Assembly: GCA_027487685.1 (NCBI GenBank)
Contig: JAIYDC010000110.1
Location: 1-64,000 of the forward strand
DNA length: 64,000 nucleotides
DNA from: Pseudomonadota bacterium
GTDB lineage: Bacteria > Bdellovibrionota > Bacteriovoracia > Bacteriovoracales > Bacteriovoracaceae
Reading direction: 5' to 3'
In this document: positions 40,187-48,055 of the stretch, piece by piece
Position numbering within the stretch: position 1 is the stretch's first letter
Layout of the letters: every line of letters starts with the position of its first letter
The notes under the pieces: generated by a model
Told to the model about the DNA's origin: nothing
The model's input: only the letters and a program-made list of their open reading frames with translations
Databases searched by the model: none
Translations under genes and position numbers: made by a program

Positions 40187-40209
40187 TACCCTTAAAGTAA
40201 AACTAAAAT
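40181..40209 (+). promoter_or_regulatory. Promoter of the OmpR-type regulator (leaderless)
   Basis: TTTCAT (40181-40186), 17 nt, TAAAAT (40204-40209), 7 nt to ATG 40217. The -35 lies over the start codon of the divergent acetyltransferase gene. Confidence 0.5.
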
Positions 40210-40216
40210 AGCTGTT

Positions 40217-40909
40217 ATGTCTAAGGCACGCTGCTTACTAATTGATGACAGTGAAGATATTCAGCTCATGGTTCAAAAAACCCTTTTCGAATTGTGTGAT
40301 GTCACTCCGGCCTTAAACTTCTCAGAGGGACGTCGGTGTTTTGAAGAACGGTCTTTCGAGATCGTCATCATCGACCTGATGCTGGATCAATCAAATGGCA
40401 TGGACCTTTTAAAAGAATTCAAGGCGACTCCGGGTATTAACCAGTTGAGTCGCTTTTTTATTTTGACGGGGAAAGAGAGTGCGGTGGATGAGGCCCTTGG
40501 GCACAACTACGGGGTCGATGAGTATATCAAAAAGCCTGTGGACCGGGAGGTTCTTAAAGCGATTGTGCGGAAGAACCTTAAGCTCCTTAGAGTGGATGCC
40601 CCGGAGGTGGTTGAGTACGGTCCTTTCACTATCATGCCCGGTAATTATCAGGCCTTCGTCGAGCTCAGTGGTAAGCGCACGGAGTTGCAGCTGACGGTGA
40701 AAGAATTAAAGCTCCTCACGAAATTCGTCACTAACCCAGATAAGACCTTTTCTCGAGAAGACCTTTTCTCCCAGGTCTGGGATAACGATTCTAATTCCAC
40801 CTTTCGGACCATCGATATGCATGTGAGCTCCCTTAGGAAGAAGCTCCAGGACCGTGGTGGGCTCATTAAGACTGTTCATCAGGTGGGCTATAAATTCTCA
40901 TTAAAATAA
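40217..40909 (+). CDS. OmpR-family two-component response regulator
   Basis: 230 residues. Receiver domain (LLIDDSED, phospho-acceptor in VIIDLMLD, ILTGKE, YIKKPVD) to about residue 125, then a winged-helix Trans_reg_C domain (LTVKELKLLTKFVTNPDKTF, VSSLRKKLQDRGGLIKTVHQ, VGYKFSLK). DNA-binding transcription factor. Its kinase is not adjacent. No Shine-Dalgarno site. Confidence 0.94.
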   Translation: MSKARCLLIDDSEDIQLMVQKTLFELCDVTPALNFSEGRRCFEERSFEIVIIDLMLDQSNGMDLLKEFKATPGINQLSRFFILTGKESAVDEALGHNYGVDEYIKKPVDREVLKAIVRKNLKLLRVDAPEVVEYGPFTIMPGNYQAFVELSGKRTELQLTVKELKLLTKFVTNPDKTFSREDLFSQVWDNDSNSTFRTIDMHVSSLRKKLQDRGGLIKTVHQVGYKFSLK

Positions 40910-41005
40910 GATCATCGGCAGGATAAAATTTTCCGCACCGCTTCTTTGGTATGGGCATACGTGCTATAAGGCCCCGTATTATTCTTATACCAAGGATTGA
41001 TTTTT

Positions 41006-42175
41006 ATGATGAAACTCGCGGTCTTGGCAACAATGGCCCTCATCTCCGAAGCTCAAGCGGCGCGGTGGGACCGCGCCAACAACCCCAACCTCTTCAATGC
41101 CTTGGCCAAGGAAAAGATGGTTGCGGATTTTAGAGACCTTCCGCTCTCAGGCCAGATTCGGGATGACCGCTATGGCTGGTCAGAATCATATTGGCCCTCA
41201 AACCTCGGCGGCATTGCTTACCGCTGGAATCACCCAAACCCTCAGCCTTTTAAATACAAGCTCTTCACCCGGGAAGAGCTCCGTGGGATGACTGAGGGGC
41301 AGCTCTCTGAGCTCTCCCCGGCCGAACTCTATGACATTTCGATGGGAGATTATACTTACTCACTCACCAAGCGCGTCTTAAGGCTCTATTCTCCCAATGA
41401 CCTGTGGTGGGAAGGCATTTGCCATGGCTGGGCCCTGGCCGCGTCTAATTATCCTGAGCCCGATAGAACTGTGGTGACTAATAAGGACGGCATCCGCGTC
41501 CCGTTTGGTGCCTCTGATGTGAAGGGCCTACTCTCTATGCATGACGCTTATAACTCGAAAGGTCTCTACGTCCGCGTTGGAGAGCGCTGTGCTGTGAACG
41601 GCAAAGTCAATGGCGAGGCTTCGGAAGAAGACGGGCCAGTCACTTTCCCCAATCGGCGTGATGCTGAAAGACCTGAGTGCAGCGACGTGAACGCTGGGGC
41701 CTTTCACATTGTCCTGGCCTCTATGATTGGCGTCAACTCCCACGGTTTCGTCGCAGACGTTGACCGCTTCAATGATGTTTGGAACCAGCCGGTGACATCA
41801 TATGAATCGACTGTGGTTGGAGAAGTATCTCTCACTCCGGCGGATCTTCGCAGTGGTGTAGACAGTAAAATTCACCTGAAGACGGTGATGACTTATGGCG
41901 ACGAGCTTGAGTTTTACTCCCCAGAGTCGGAGGCCGAGGGAATCCTGAGTTTCGTATCTAAGGACCCTGTCACTGGAACCCCCCGCCAGGCCTTCCGTTC
42001 GAAGAACTACGAGTACGTTCTTGAACTCGACCGGAGTGGAAAAATCATCGGTGGTGAATGGATTTCCGAGACTCGGCCGGACATGCTCTGGCTTAAGAAG
42101 CCTGATGTTCGCTTCAATGATTCGAAACTGCCGCTTTCCGGGCTTAACCGGATTTATAAAGCGGTCATTCATTAA
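41006..42175 (+). CDS. Exported transglutaminase-elicitor-like protein
   Basis: 389 residues from ATG 41006, AAGGA 9 nt upstream. Signal peptide MMKLAVLATMALISEAQA. Active-site-like blocks: WWEGICHGWALAASNYPEP with Cys139, AGAFHIVLASMIG with His234, and FVADVDRFNDVWNQPV with Asp residues. This resembles the TGase_elicitor family (Phytophthora GP42-like transglutaminases), which occurs in some secreted bacterial proteins; it would cross-link Gln and Lys side chains. Family assignment by recognition of the CHGWA motif and its context. A strong terminator follows. Confidence 0.75.
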   Translation: MMKLAVLATMALISEAQAARWDRANNPNLFNALAKEKMVADFRDLPLSGQIRDDRYGWSESYWPSNLGGIAYRWNHPNPQPFKYKLFTREELRGMTEGQLSELSPAELYDISMGDYTYSLTKRVLRLYSPNDLWWEGICHGWALAASNYPEPDRTVVTNKDGIRVPFGASDVKGLLSMHDAYNSKGLYVRVGERCAVNGKVNGEASEEDGPVTFPNRRDAERPECSDVNAGAFHIVLASMIGVNSHGFVADVDRFNDVWNQPVTSYESTVVGEVSLTPADLRSGVDSKIHLKTVMTYGDELEFYSPESEAEGILSFVSKDPVTGTPRQAFRSKNYEYVLELDRSGKIIGGEWISETRPDMLWLKKPDVRFNDSKLPLSGLNRIYKAVIH

Positions 42176-42190
42176 CAGAGGTCATTTTCA

Positions 42191-42221
42191 GGGGCCGTTG
42201 TTTTAGACGGCCCCCTCTTTT
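42191..42221 (+). terminator. Intrinsic terminator of the transglutaminase-like gene
   Basis: GGGGCCGT (42191-42198) pairs with ACGGCCCC (42207-42214), loop of 8, then CTCTTTT. Confidence 0.85.
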
Positions 42222-42256
42222 GCAGTAAAAATAACGATAGCTTAAAAGATCAATTC

Positions 42257-42775
42257 TTAATTCTCTTTGAAATCATAGTAACAAAAGCTGTCAGTGTAAC
42301 TGTTGAATAGCACCAAATACTCATCTGACTGCCGCACATGAAACAGATAAGCCCCTCTGAGATTTGCGAGCATCAATTGCCTTTCATCGGAAGTATTCAC
42401 ATAACCAGGACCCACGCCAGATCTAGCAATTCTTCTATCAAGAGATGCTTTAGTTATGTTATCGAAAGCTGTTGGGCGATTGTGCTCTATTCCCACGTGC
42501 TGATATTGTTGACGGCGCTGTGAGAGGCTCCCAGCTTCTTGTCCATCTTGCTTGCTAAGATACATCACTGTACCTAAGGGAGTGTTTGGAGCTCGCCTTG
42601 TAAAGCATCGGCCCGTCAAAACCTTATCAATGACTTTTGTGATATCTGGTTTTCGGCCCTGATCAAAGAGATCACGGAGTTCTTCATAGTAAGTAGCAGC
42701 ACTTACTTGGAGGCTTAATCCTCCAAACAGGACAAAGGTAAAAGTCATGGCAAGGTTACGAATTGAAATTTTCAT
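42257..42775 (-). CDS. Exported protein of unknown function in AT-rich patch
   Basis: 172 residues from ATG 42775 (AGGGAG 5 nt upstream). Signal peptide MKISIRNLAMTFTFVLFGGL to about residue 26 (SAA). Mature part has few Cys (CFTRRAPNTP, FCYYDF) and a central basic region. No domain recognised. More AT-rich than its neighbours. A 9-bp inverted repeat sits 15 nt upstream of its start and may regulate it. Confidence 0.7.
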   Translation of the reverse strand: MKISIRNLAMTFTFVLFGGLSLQVSAATYYEELRDLFDQGRKPDITKVIDKVLTGRCFTRRAPNTPLGTVMYLSKQDGQEAGSLSQRRQQYQHVGIEHNRPTAFDNITKASLDRRIARSGVGPGYVNTSDERQLMLANLRGAYLFHVRQSDEYLVLFNSYTDSFCYYDFKEN

Positions 42776-42789
42776 TTGATCTCCCTTTT

Positions 42790-42819
42790 TTTGTGATGAC
42801 CCCAGTCTATCATCACAAA
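42790..42819 (-). repeat. 9-bp perfect inverted repeat upstream of exported gene
   Basis: TTTGTGATG (42790-42798) and CATCACAAA (42811-42819), 12 nt apart, 14 nt before the start at 42775. Could be an operator or a leader hairpin. Confidence 0.55.
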
Positions 42820-42856
42820 ATGTCGGAAGAGTCGTAGGTTCCAATTTTACATTGAC

Positions 42857-42914
42857 CTGTATAGACGTTAGACAGTGCTCTTAAACCTGTAAGAATCGTC
42901 TAACTTCTATACAG
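42857..42914. repeat. Long imperfect palindrome, 17-nt arms
   Basis: CTGTATAG-AC-GTTAGAC (42857-42873) against GTCTAAC-TT-CTATACAG (42898-42914): 15 of 17 positions pair, loop 24 nt. No T run follows on either strand, so it is not an ordinary terminator. Could be a structured RNA, a protein-binding site or an element end. Confidence 0.6.
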
Positions 42915-43063
42915 TTACTGTAAAGCGAAACATTTTTTTCACTGACCCTATGATGCCATCCAAGTGTTTTGTAGAATTTGGGCATTAACAAAACAGTCTG
43001 CTTACAGTGTGGAACTAAAGCCTCAACGTTCAGACAAGATTTCAATTTAAAGGAAAGCTTTTT

Positions 43064-43231
43064 ATGCAAAATTTAAAAGTACTTTCCATTGTCCTGGCAC
43101 TTGGCGCCACGACTCTCGCATCCGCTCAGCTCCGAGGTCAGTGGCAAGAGGACCTGAATGGTTCCACTAGGTGATACCGTGAGGGATCCGGTGGGTGGGC
43201 ACGTCCCATCGACGATATCTTCTGCCACTAG
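43064..43231 (+). pseudogene. Short exported peptide gene interrupted by an in-frame TGA
   Basis: AAGGAAAG precedes ATG 43064. The frame encodes a full signal peptide (MQNLKVLSIVLALGATTLAS, cleavage after AQ/A) and a short polar part (LRGQWQEDLNGSTR), then TGA at 43172-43174. Past the TGA the frame continues YREGSGGWARPIDDIFCH to TAG at 43229-43231. A Trp codon (TGG) changed to TGA would explain it. Either a 36-residue peptide is made, or the 55-codon gene is broken or read through. Confidence 0.45.
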
Positions 43232-43311
43232 AAAATCTTTTGGAATGCATTTTGTTATTGGAATAAAAGTGCAAAATAATCAACAGGTCGGATCCCTGAA
43301 GGAGACTGCTC

Positions 43312-43929
43312 ATGAAAGTTTTTAGCTTCGGTCTAATTTTGATAGCTCTTTCAGGTCTCGTGCATGCACAAGACTTGGATTCAAGTTACATGTTCCGAGG
43401 GCAGCGCTATGTTATCAGCTATCAACTCTACGAGAGGTATCAGGAAGTGAACCTCGGTGGTGAAGTCTTGAGTGGGTTGGTGGAAAACCTTGAAGGTCTG
43501 AAGCAGGTTAAAAAACTTCTAAGACCTAACGTCGATATCAAACTGGTCTTAAACAGCGGTGGAGGCTATAACGTCCAATTCAATCGCTTTTTCCGCGCTC
43601 TAAAGAGGAGCTGTGATTCTGGGACCTCGAACTGTCGCATAACCTCTATTGTTTACTCTCATAATAAATGTGCTTCTGCCTGCGTGCCCTTATTCATGGT
43701 GGGAGACGTCCGCCGCGCCGGTCGCGATGCTCGCTTCGGTCTTCACTCGGCGGCCGTTGTACCCGGTGCTGTCCGAATTCCTTGGATGGCGCAGAACGAG
43801 CTCATTCGCAAGGGTGTCGACGCCGATTGGGTAAGTAGACATCAAAGCTTCTTTGACTCGCTACGAATGACCTGGCTGGCACCCCATCAGCTGAGGGGAT
43901 CAAACATCGTGATGGACATTTTTAACTAG
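43312..43929 (+). CDS. Exported ClpP-fold protein (COG3904-like)
   Basis: 205 residues, AGGAG upstream, signal peptide MKVFSFGLILIALSGLVHA. LVLNSGGGYNVQFNRFFRAL and NKCASACVPLFMVGDVRRAG with Ser122, then ARFGLHSAA with His145, reproduce the motif order of periplasmic ClpP/crotonase-fold proteins of COG3904, in which Ser and His may form a protease site. Role unknown. It is followed convergently, 4 nt away, by the arrestin-like gene. Confidence 0.75.
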   Translation: MKVFSFGLILIALSGLVHAQDLDSSYMFRGQRYVISYQLYERYQEVNLGGEVLSGLVENLEGLKQVKKLLRPNVDIKLVLNSGGGYNVQFNRFFRALKRSCDSGTSNCRITSIVYSHNKCASACVPLFMVGDVRRAGRDARFGLHSAAVVPGAVRIPWMAQNELIRKGVDADWVSRHQSFFDSLRMTWLAPHQLRGSNIVMDIFN

Positions 43930-43933
43930 AAGA

Positions 43934-44680
43934 TCAGAAGACATTTTTAAGTTTAACTTCTGACAACACTGCTTCGATGTTTTTCAGGAGCTGGTCTTGA
44001 TTGATCATCCCTTTACCAAGGGAATGCTCCCGAGGAGTCAGTTCTCTTTCAATTCCAACGGACTCTTTATTGACCTTCGTTGTGATTGAAGAGGTATCGA
44101 TTTTTTTGACTTGGAAATCAAACTTAAGCCGTAGATTTTCTCCCGCCATGGAAAAGGTCAGAAGAAGAGTTTCGACGTTGGCCATTTCTCTTGAAGTCGG
44201 GGGGAGGAGTTTGTACTCCACACCTTTCTTGCCGGCCTTATAGTCTTTGATCTTAAAGCGGTGGAACGTATCCATCAGTCCCAGAACTTTGGTGTAGAGG
44301 TGATTCGGATCAATGCGAACCTGGAGCTGAGCGTCTCTGCAATCCTTACCAAAAGAGAGGTAATAACTCGCCCTTTTGTCTGTTACCGGAGAGTTGGCAC
44401 CAATCGGAAACTTAAACTCAAGCTCCGTCGTCGCTCCGGGATTCAGCACTTGAGAAGGGAAGGTCAGAGTCTGCTCTGGTTTAAGTGCCCCTTCGGCCCG
44501 AGAATGAATTTTTTTTATGTCTGCCACCCCGAGTGCTACTCCGGAGCCCGCGAGTTCGGCGGCTTCGGCTCCATGATTTTTCACTCGAAGGGTTCCACAC
44601 AAGACGTCCCCTTGCTGCCAGGCTTCCCCAACGGTTTCTATGTTCCACTCAAGGGGTTTATTAAAGAAGGTGCCTTTCAT
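43934..44680 (-). CDS. Unknown beta-rich protein, possibly arrestin/Spo0M-like
   Basis: 248 residues from ATG 44680; the longer open frame enters the upstream protease gene and terminator and is rejected. Begins KGTFFNKPLEWNIETVGEAW and LCGTLRVKNHG, a beta-sandwich pattern reminiscent of Spo0M/arrestin-like N domains. The second half is basic and helical (KDYKAGKKGVEYKLL). No signal peptide. The upstream terminator ends 13 nt before this start, so expression may need read-through. Confidence 0.6.
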   Translation of the reverse strand: MKGTFFNKPLEWNIETVGEAWQQGDVLCGTLRVKNHGAEAAELAGSGVALGVADIKKIHSRAEGALKPEQTLTFPSQVLNPGATTELEFKFPIGANSPVTDKRASYYLSFGKDCRDAQLQVRIDPNHLYTKVLGLMDTFHRFKIKDYKAGKKGVEYKLLPPTSREMANVETLLLTFSMAGENLRLKFDFQVKKIDTSSITTKVNKESVGIERELTPREHSLGKGMINQDQLLKNIEAVLSEVKLKNVF

Positions 44681-44692
44681 CTTGTAGGTCCC

Positions 44693-44722
44693 AAAAAAAA
44701 GGGGACCGATATCTCGGTCCCC
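44693..44722 (-). terminator. Strong terminator after the serine protease gene
   Basis: On the reverse strand GGGGACCGA and TCGGTCCCC form a 9-bp stem around a 4-nt loop, followed by eight T. It ends 13 nt before the start of the next gene on the same strand. Confidence 0.88.
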
Positions 44723-44735
44723 GTTGATCATAAAA

Positions 44736-45590
44736 CTAGCGCTGAAGCTCGCAGCCTGGACGATTGACGTCGATCTGGAAGTCAGGGGTGAGGCAAGAAT
44801 AAGTCTGGTACGTCTGCTGACCGTAGCGGGCGCCACGACGGACGGTGACCTGATTGGCCTCATCAACTTCGCATGGGTTATTCATGGTACAGCGTTCACC
44901 TGATTCGTTGGAAGTGTTGTTGATGGCGACAACCCGACGCTCGCCCCGAGCGATGATCGGCGATCCAGAAGTTCCTCCGATGGTGTCGCAGCCTGGTGTG
45001 TAGCGGACTGAATCGGTGAAAGTCCAGCTGGCCTCCCGAATCTTAAAGACGAAGCCGTCGATATCACAGCTGTAGCCTTTGTCCCAGTAGCCAGAGATGA
45101 TGTCGATCTGAATGCCTGGGAGTGGACGGGCCGTATCCAGGAGGAGAGGACGAATGTTCGCCTTGGCGAGGATCTGGTTGTAGCTCTCGGAGAGCTCATA
45201 GAAGGCGACGTCCGTTCCAGTCATGGTGGCGTAGAGGATCTTCGTGGCCTGTACGGTGGTGAGGCGCATATTTCGGTCGTAGATCCGCATTGAGCGGCTT
45301 ATGGTACGGTTAACCCATGCTTCGCCCGGCTCGAGGAAACCGCCGCCTGGCTTTGAAATACAGTGGCCATTGGTCATGACGATGGCCTTGTTCGTGAGTG
45401 GCTGGCCATTGAAGGCGACGAGGGAGCCGGAGCAGTTAGAGAGCTTAACGATACCTTCGAAGTCATAGTCGGCATCGAGAGCGGTAAGTGCTTTGGTGTT
45501 GGTGCGCTCGAGAGCATTGAAAGGTGCCACGGGAAAGGCCAGGGCGCCGGTCGTTGCAAAGGCAACGATAAGGGAGACGAGAGTTTTCAA
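44736..45590 (-). CDS. Exported trypsin/V8-like serine protease
   Basis: 284 residues from TTG 45590, chosen for GAGGAGG 6 nt upstream; a further upstream TTG lacks a site. Signal peptide KTLVSLIVAFATTGALA. Catalytic triad of family S1: His76 in VMTNGHC, Asp127 in MTGTDVAFYEL and Ser208 in GGTSGSPIIA. Cys residues (CSGS, HC, CDIDG, CDT, RCTMNNPC, SCLT, GC) suggest several disulphides. A secreted endopeptidase; no inhibitor or pro-domain is evident. Followed by a strong terminator. Confidence 0.88.
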   Translation of the reverse strand: MKTLVSLIVAFATTGALAFPVAPFNALERTNTKALTALDADYDFEGIVKLSNCSGSLVAFNGQPLTNKAIVMTNGHCISKPGGGFLEPGEAWVNRTISRSMRIYDRNMRLTTVQATKILYATMTGTDVAFYELSESYNQILAKANIRPLLLDTARPLPGIQIDIISGYWDKGYSCDIDGFVFKIREASWTFTDSVRYTPGCDTIGGTSGSPIIARGERRVVAINNTSNESGERCTMNNPCEVDEANQVTVRRGARYGQQTYQTYSCLTPDFQIDVNRPGCELQR

Positions 45591-45667
45591 AAGATCCTCC
45601 TCTGGATTTTTAAGATGTTGAATTCGTATCAAATCCAGGAGGGCATGTCTTTTGGTGTAAGCCTTTT

Positions 45668-46501
45668 TTAGAATTTGCCAATGACTCGGCGAAGCTCAAG
45701 CTTGAGAGTGGAGCCCTGCCCTGATCCTTCACTGGTGAGTTGATAGTCGGCGCCAAACTTCCTGAGAAATAGGCCCATGAGGATGAGGCCCATGCCTTCC
45801 CCAAACTCGTCTTCAGTTCCCGGACGAGGGGAGGAGAGCTTTCTCTCGAACTCTTCCTTGGAGATGCCCACTCCGTTATCTGTTACGGTGATGGCAACAG
45901 TGCTGGATTGATTCACGAGGCTCGCCACAACTTTGACCACTCCTCCCCGCTGGGAGTACTTGGCGGCATTTGAGAGTGCCACGGGAAGGATATGCTCCCG
46001 AAGTGCGATGCGATGGGCCCGGACCTGGAATTCCAGAGGAAGCTCACTCTTCACCTCTAATTGAAGTTCCTTACCTCGGAAAAGCACCGCGCTTTGAGAC
46101 TCAATCTCGGCCAGTATCTCCGCCACTGGGATGAGCTCCGAAACCATGGCCGAAGCTTCCCGCTGAGCGAGGCCTATGGAGCGGGCGCGCTGGATGAATT
46201 TAAAGGCCGCCGTGACGTTGGCGTTAACCTTCTCCAAGGTGCGAGGCAGGTGCTCATCTTTGATTTTTCCGTCTTCCAACAGGGTCAGGTAGGAGCGAAT
46301 GGCCATCAGCGGATTGGCCAGGTCATGGGAGAGGGTTCTCCGGAGCACTTGTGAGAGCTCTCGTTCCTGGCGGAGCTCCCCTTGAGTTTTCCGGAGCTCC
46401 CTTTCACTCTGACGTCTCCTTCTGAGGAGCATCAGAACCACTAACAGGTTGGTCGCAACAAGGCTCGCAAGGGCCAAGAGGACGATGTTCTGGGAGAGCA
46501 A
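45668..46501 (-). CDS. Sensor histidine kinase
   Basis: 277 residues from TTG 46501, AGGGGGA just upstream. One N-terminal membrane segment (IVLLALASLVATNLLVVLML), a short coiled coil, then HisKA with RTLSHDLANPLMAIRSY (phospho-His), and HATPase_c with LSNAAKYS, TVTDNGVGIS and GEGMGLILM. No periplasmic sensor domain, so the signal is likely internal or through the membrane. It follows phhA by 9 nt, suggesting co-transcription. No receiver gene is adjacent. Confidence 0.92.
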   Translation of the reverse strand: MLSQNIVLLALASLVATNLLVVLMLLRRRRQSERELRKTQGELRQERELSQVLRRTLSHDLANPLMAIRSYLTLLEDGKIKDEHLPRTLEKVNANVTAAFKFIQRARSIGLAQREASAMVSELIPVAEILAEIESQSAVLFRGKELQLEVKSELPLEFQVRAHRIALREHILPVALSNAAKYSQRGGVVKVVASLVNQSSTVAITVTDNGVGISKEEFERKLSSPRPGTEDEFGEGMGLILMGLFLRKFGADYQLTSEGSGQGSTLKLELRRVIGKF

Positions 46502-46510
46502 CGATTCCCC

Positions 46511-47302
46511 CTAAAGCTCTTCCCCAGCGGGCGTGAACAGTGGCTCGAAATCCCCCAGCTCTTTTGACTCCTGCAGGAGCTGGACCAGGTCCCGGTCCAG
46601 GATCCGGTAGAGTTCGGAGAAGCTGTCGAGGACGTAATAAAGGGGTTGTGGGATATCGATTCTATAAGGGGTACGAAGGGCCTTTAAAGGATCGAAGGCC
46701 TCGCGCTGGGGTCCACTGGATTCGACTGACCAAACGGTCTCGTGGATCGAGGAGAGCATCCCTCCACCGTAGGCCCGGACGCCGGACTCGGTCTTTAAGA
46801 GGCCGAATTCGATGGTAAACCAGAAGAGCCGGAACAGACGGCGGCGGTCTTTCGGGGGAATGGAGAGAGCGATTTTTCCAAACTCTTCCATGAAATTTGC
46901 GTACTCGGGGAAGGTCAGGAGGGGCACATGCCCGTAGAATTCATGGAAGATATCCGGCTCCTGAATGTAGTCGAGCTCCTCAGGCGTGCGGATGAAGCTC
47001 GCGGCGGGAAACTTCTTGTTGGCGAGGAGTGTGAAGAACTCTTTGGCGGGGATGAGTGCAGGAACAATTTCCACCTCCCATCCGGTAAAGTCCCGCAGCC
47101 GAGCATTGATTTCTTTATGCTGGGGTACCCGGTCTGAAGAGAACTTGATGCGCTCAAGTCCTTCGAGGAATTCAGCAGAGGCCCGGGTCTTCACGGCTTC
47201 CGTCTGTCTGGTCAAGAGAGTGTTCCAGGTTCGATTCTCTGCGCTGGTCCAGTCGATGACACCCGCGGCGTTTGGTTGCTTGGAGACGTAGGTAGTTTTC
47301 AT
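46511..47302 (-). CDS. phhA: Phenylalanine-4-hydroxylase
   Basis: 263 residues from ATG 47302 (GAGGAA upstream; a GTG two codons earlier is possible). Iron ligands of aromatic amino-acid hydroxylases are seen: His120 and His125 in IFHEFYGHVPLL, and Glu165 in FWFTIEFGLL. YRIDIPQPLYYVLDSF near the C-terminus is typical. Converts phenylalanine to tyrosine with a tetrahydropterin. Single-domain bacterial form, no ACT domain. A large inverted repeat lies between it and the divergent methyltransferase gene. Confidence 0.95.
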   Translation of the reverse strand: MKTTYVSKQPNAAGVIDWTSAENRTWNTLLTRQTEAVKTRASAEFLEGLERIKFSSDRVPQHKEINARLRDFTGWEVEIVPALIPAKEFFTLLANKKFPAASFIRTPEELDYIQEPDIFHEFYGHVPLLTFPEYANFMEEFGKIALSIPPKDRRRLFRLFWFTIEFGLLKTESGVRAYGGGMLSSIHETVWSVESSGPQREAFDPLKALRTPYRIDIPQPLYYVLDSFSELYRILDRDLVQLLQESKELGDFEPLFTPAGEEL

Positions 47303-47318
47303 GGGCACACTTCCTCTT

Positions 47319-47386
47319 ACGCTGGAGAGTATAAGAGAGAATAATTACCGGCAACCGTGGTTTTGTAAATTATTCTCTGGTAGCGT
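47319..47386. promoter_or_regulatory. Nested inverted repeat between phhA and methyltransferase gene
   Basis: AGAGAATAATT (47336-47346) and AATTATTCTCT (47368-47378) are perfect 11-bp arms 21 nt apart; ACGCT (47319-47323) and AGCGT (47382-47386) pair outside. Position in a divergent promoter region suggests an operator for an aromatic-amino-acid or other regulator. Confidence 0.5.
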
Positions 47387-47392
47387 TAGACA

Positions 47393-48055
47393 ATGAGTGA
47401 TTACCTTCTCGAAGCCCTTGAGTCTCCTACCTCGGATGAGGTGGATCGCAGGCTTGGGCTTGAGATCGGTCCGATCGAAGAGATGCTTCTGGCCCGGGCC
47501 CGCGCCCTGAGGCCTTCGGGGACGATGGCAAGTTTTGGCGAAGTTCTACACGCAGGCCATCAGACCTGGGTGGGCCTCGATCCTCAGGTCCTGAATACTC
47601 CGTACCATGAGCTTCTTGAGCTGGTAGCAGGCCTAGCACTTAGGCCTGATGACCTGGTGATCGATCTCGGCGCGGGCTATGGCCGTTTGGGGTTTGTCCT
47701 TCACGCTCTCCATCCCCGGGTGCGCTTCCTGGGTCATGAGCTTGTCCGCGAGCGAGTCGACGAAGGTAACCGGGTCTTGCGCCTCCATGGCTGCACGAAT
47801 GCCGAGCTAATGGTTCAGGATCTCACATCTCTGGAATTCTTGCCACCGGTCGCCCAGTTCTACTTCCTTTACGACTACGGGAAGGTGGAGCATATCCGGC
47901 GAACCTTAAAGCAGTTAGCTGCCATCGCCGATCATTCCCGGTTCACCGTTATTGCCCGGGGAAAGGGGTCGAGAAGTATCATCGACCTCGAGCATCCCTG
48001 GCTCTCATGCGCCCAAGATCAAGTTGAGCAAAACTACTCGGTCTATACCTTCTGA
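47393..48055 (+). CDS. Class I SAM-dependent methyltransferase
   Basis: 220 residues. The SAM-binding motif is in DDLVIDLGAGYGRLGFVLHA at about residues 84-103, then FLGHELVRERVDEGNRVL with an acidic motif II and VAQFYFLYDYGK as motif IV. The fold and motif order suggest a Rossmann methyltransferase, but the substrate cannot be told. Divergent from phhA and probably leaderless. Its end overlaps the convergent PlsC-like gene by 13 nt. Confidence 0.8.
   Translation: MSDYLLEALESPTSDEVDRRLGLEIGPIEEMLLARARALRPSGTMASFGEVLHAGHQTWVGLDPQVLNTPYHELLELVAGLALRPDDLVIDLGAGYGRLGFVLHALHPRVRFLGHELVRERVDEGNRVLRLHGCTNAELMVQDLTSLEFLPPVAQFYFLYDYGKVEHIRRTLKQLAAIADHSRFTVIARGKGSRSIIDLEHPWLSCAQDQVEQNYSVYTF

Noticed and set aside
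43182-43297. AGGGATCCG/CGGATCCCT inverted repeat
   Set aside because: Most of the match is the GGATCC palindrome itself, and the arms are about 100 nt apart; weak evidence for a real element.
43934-44866. 310-codon reverse frame including the region 44681-44866
   Set aside because: The extension covers the terminator and the 3' end of the protease gene; the real start is taken at 44680.
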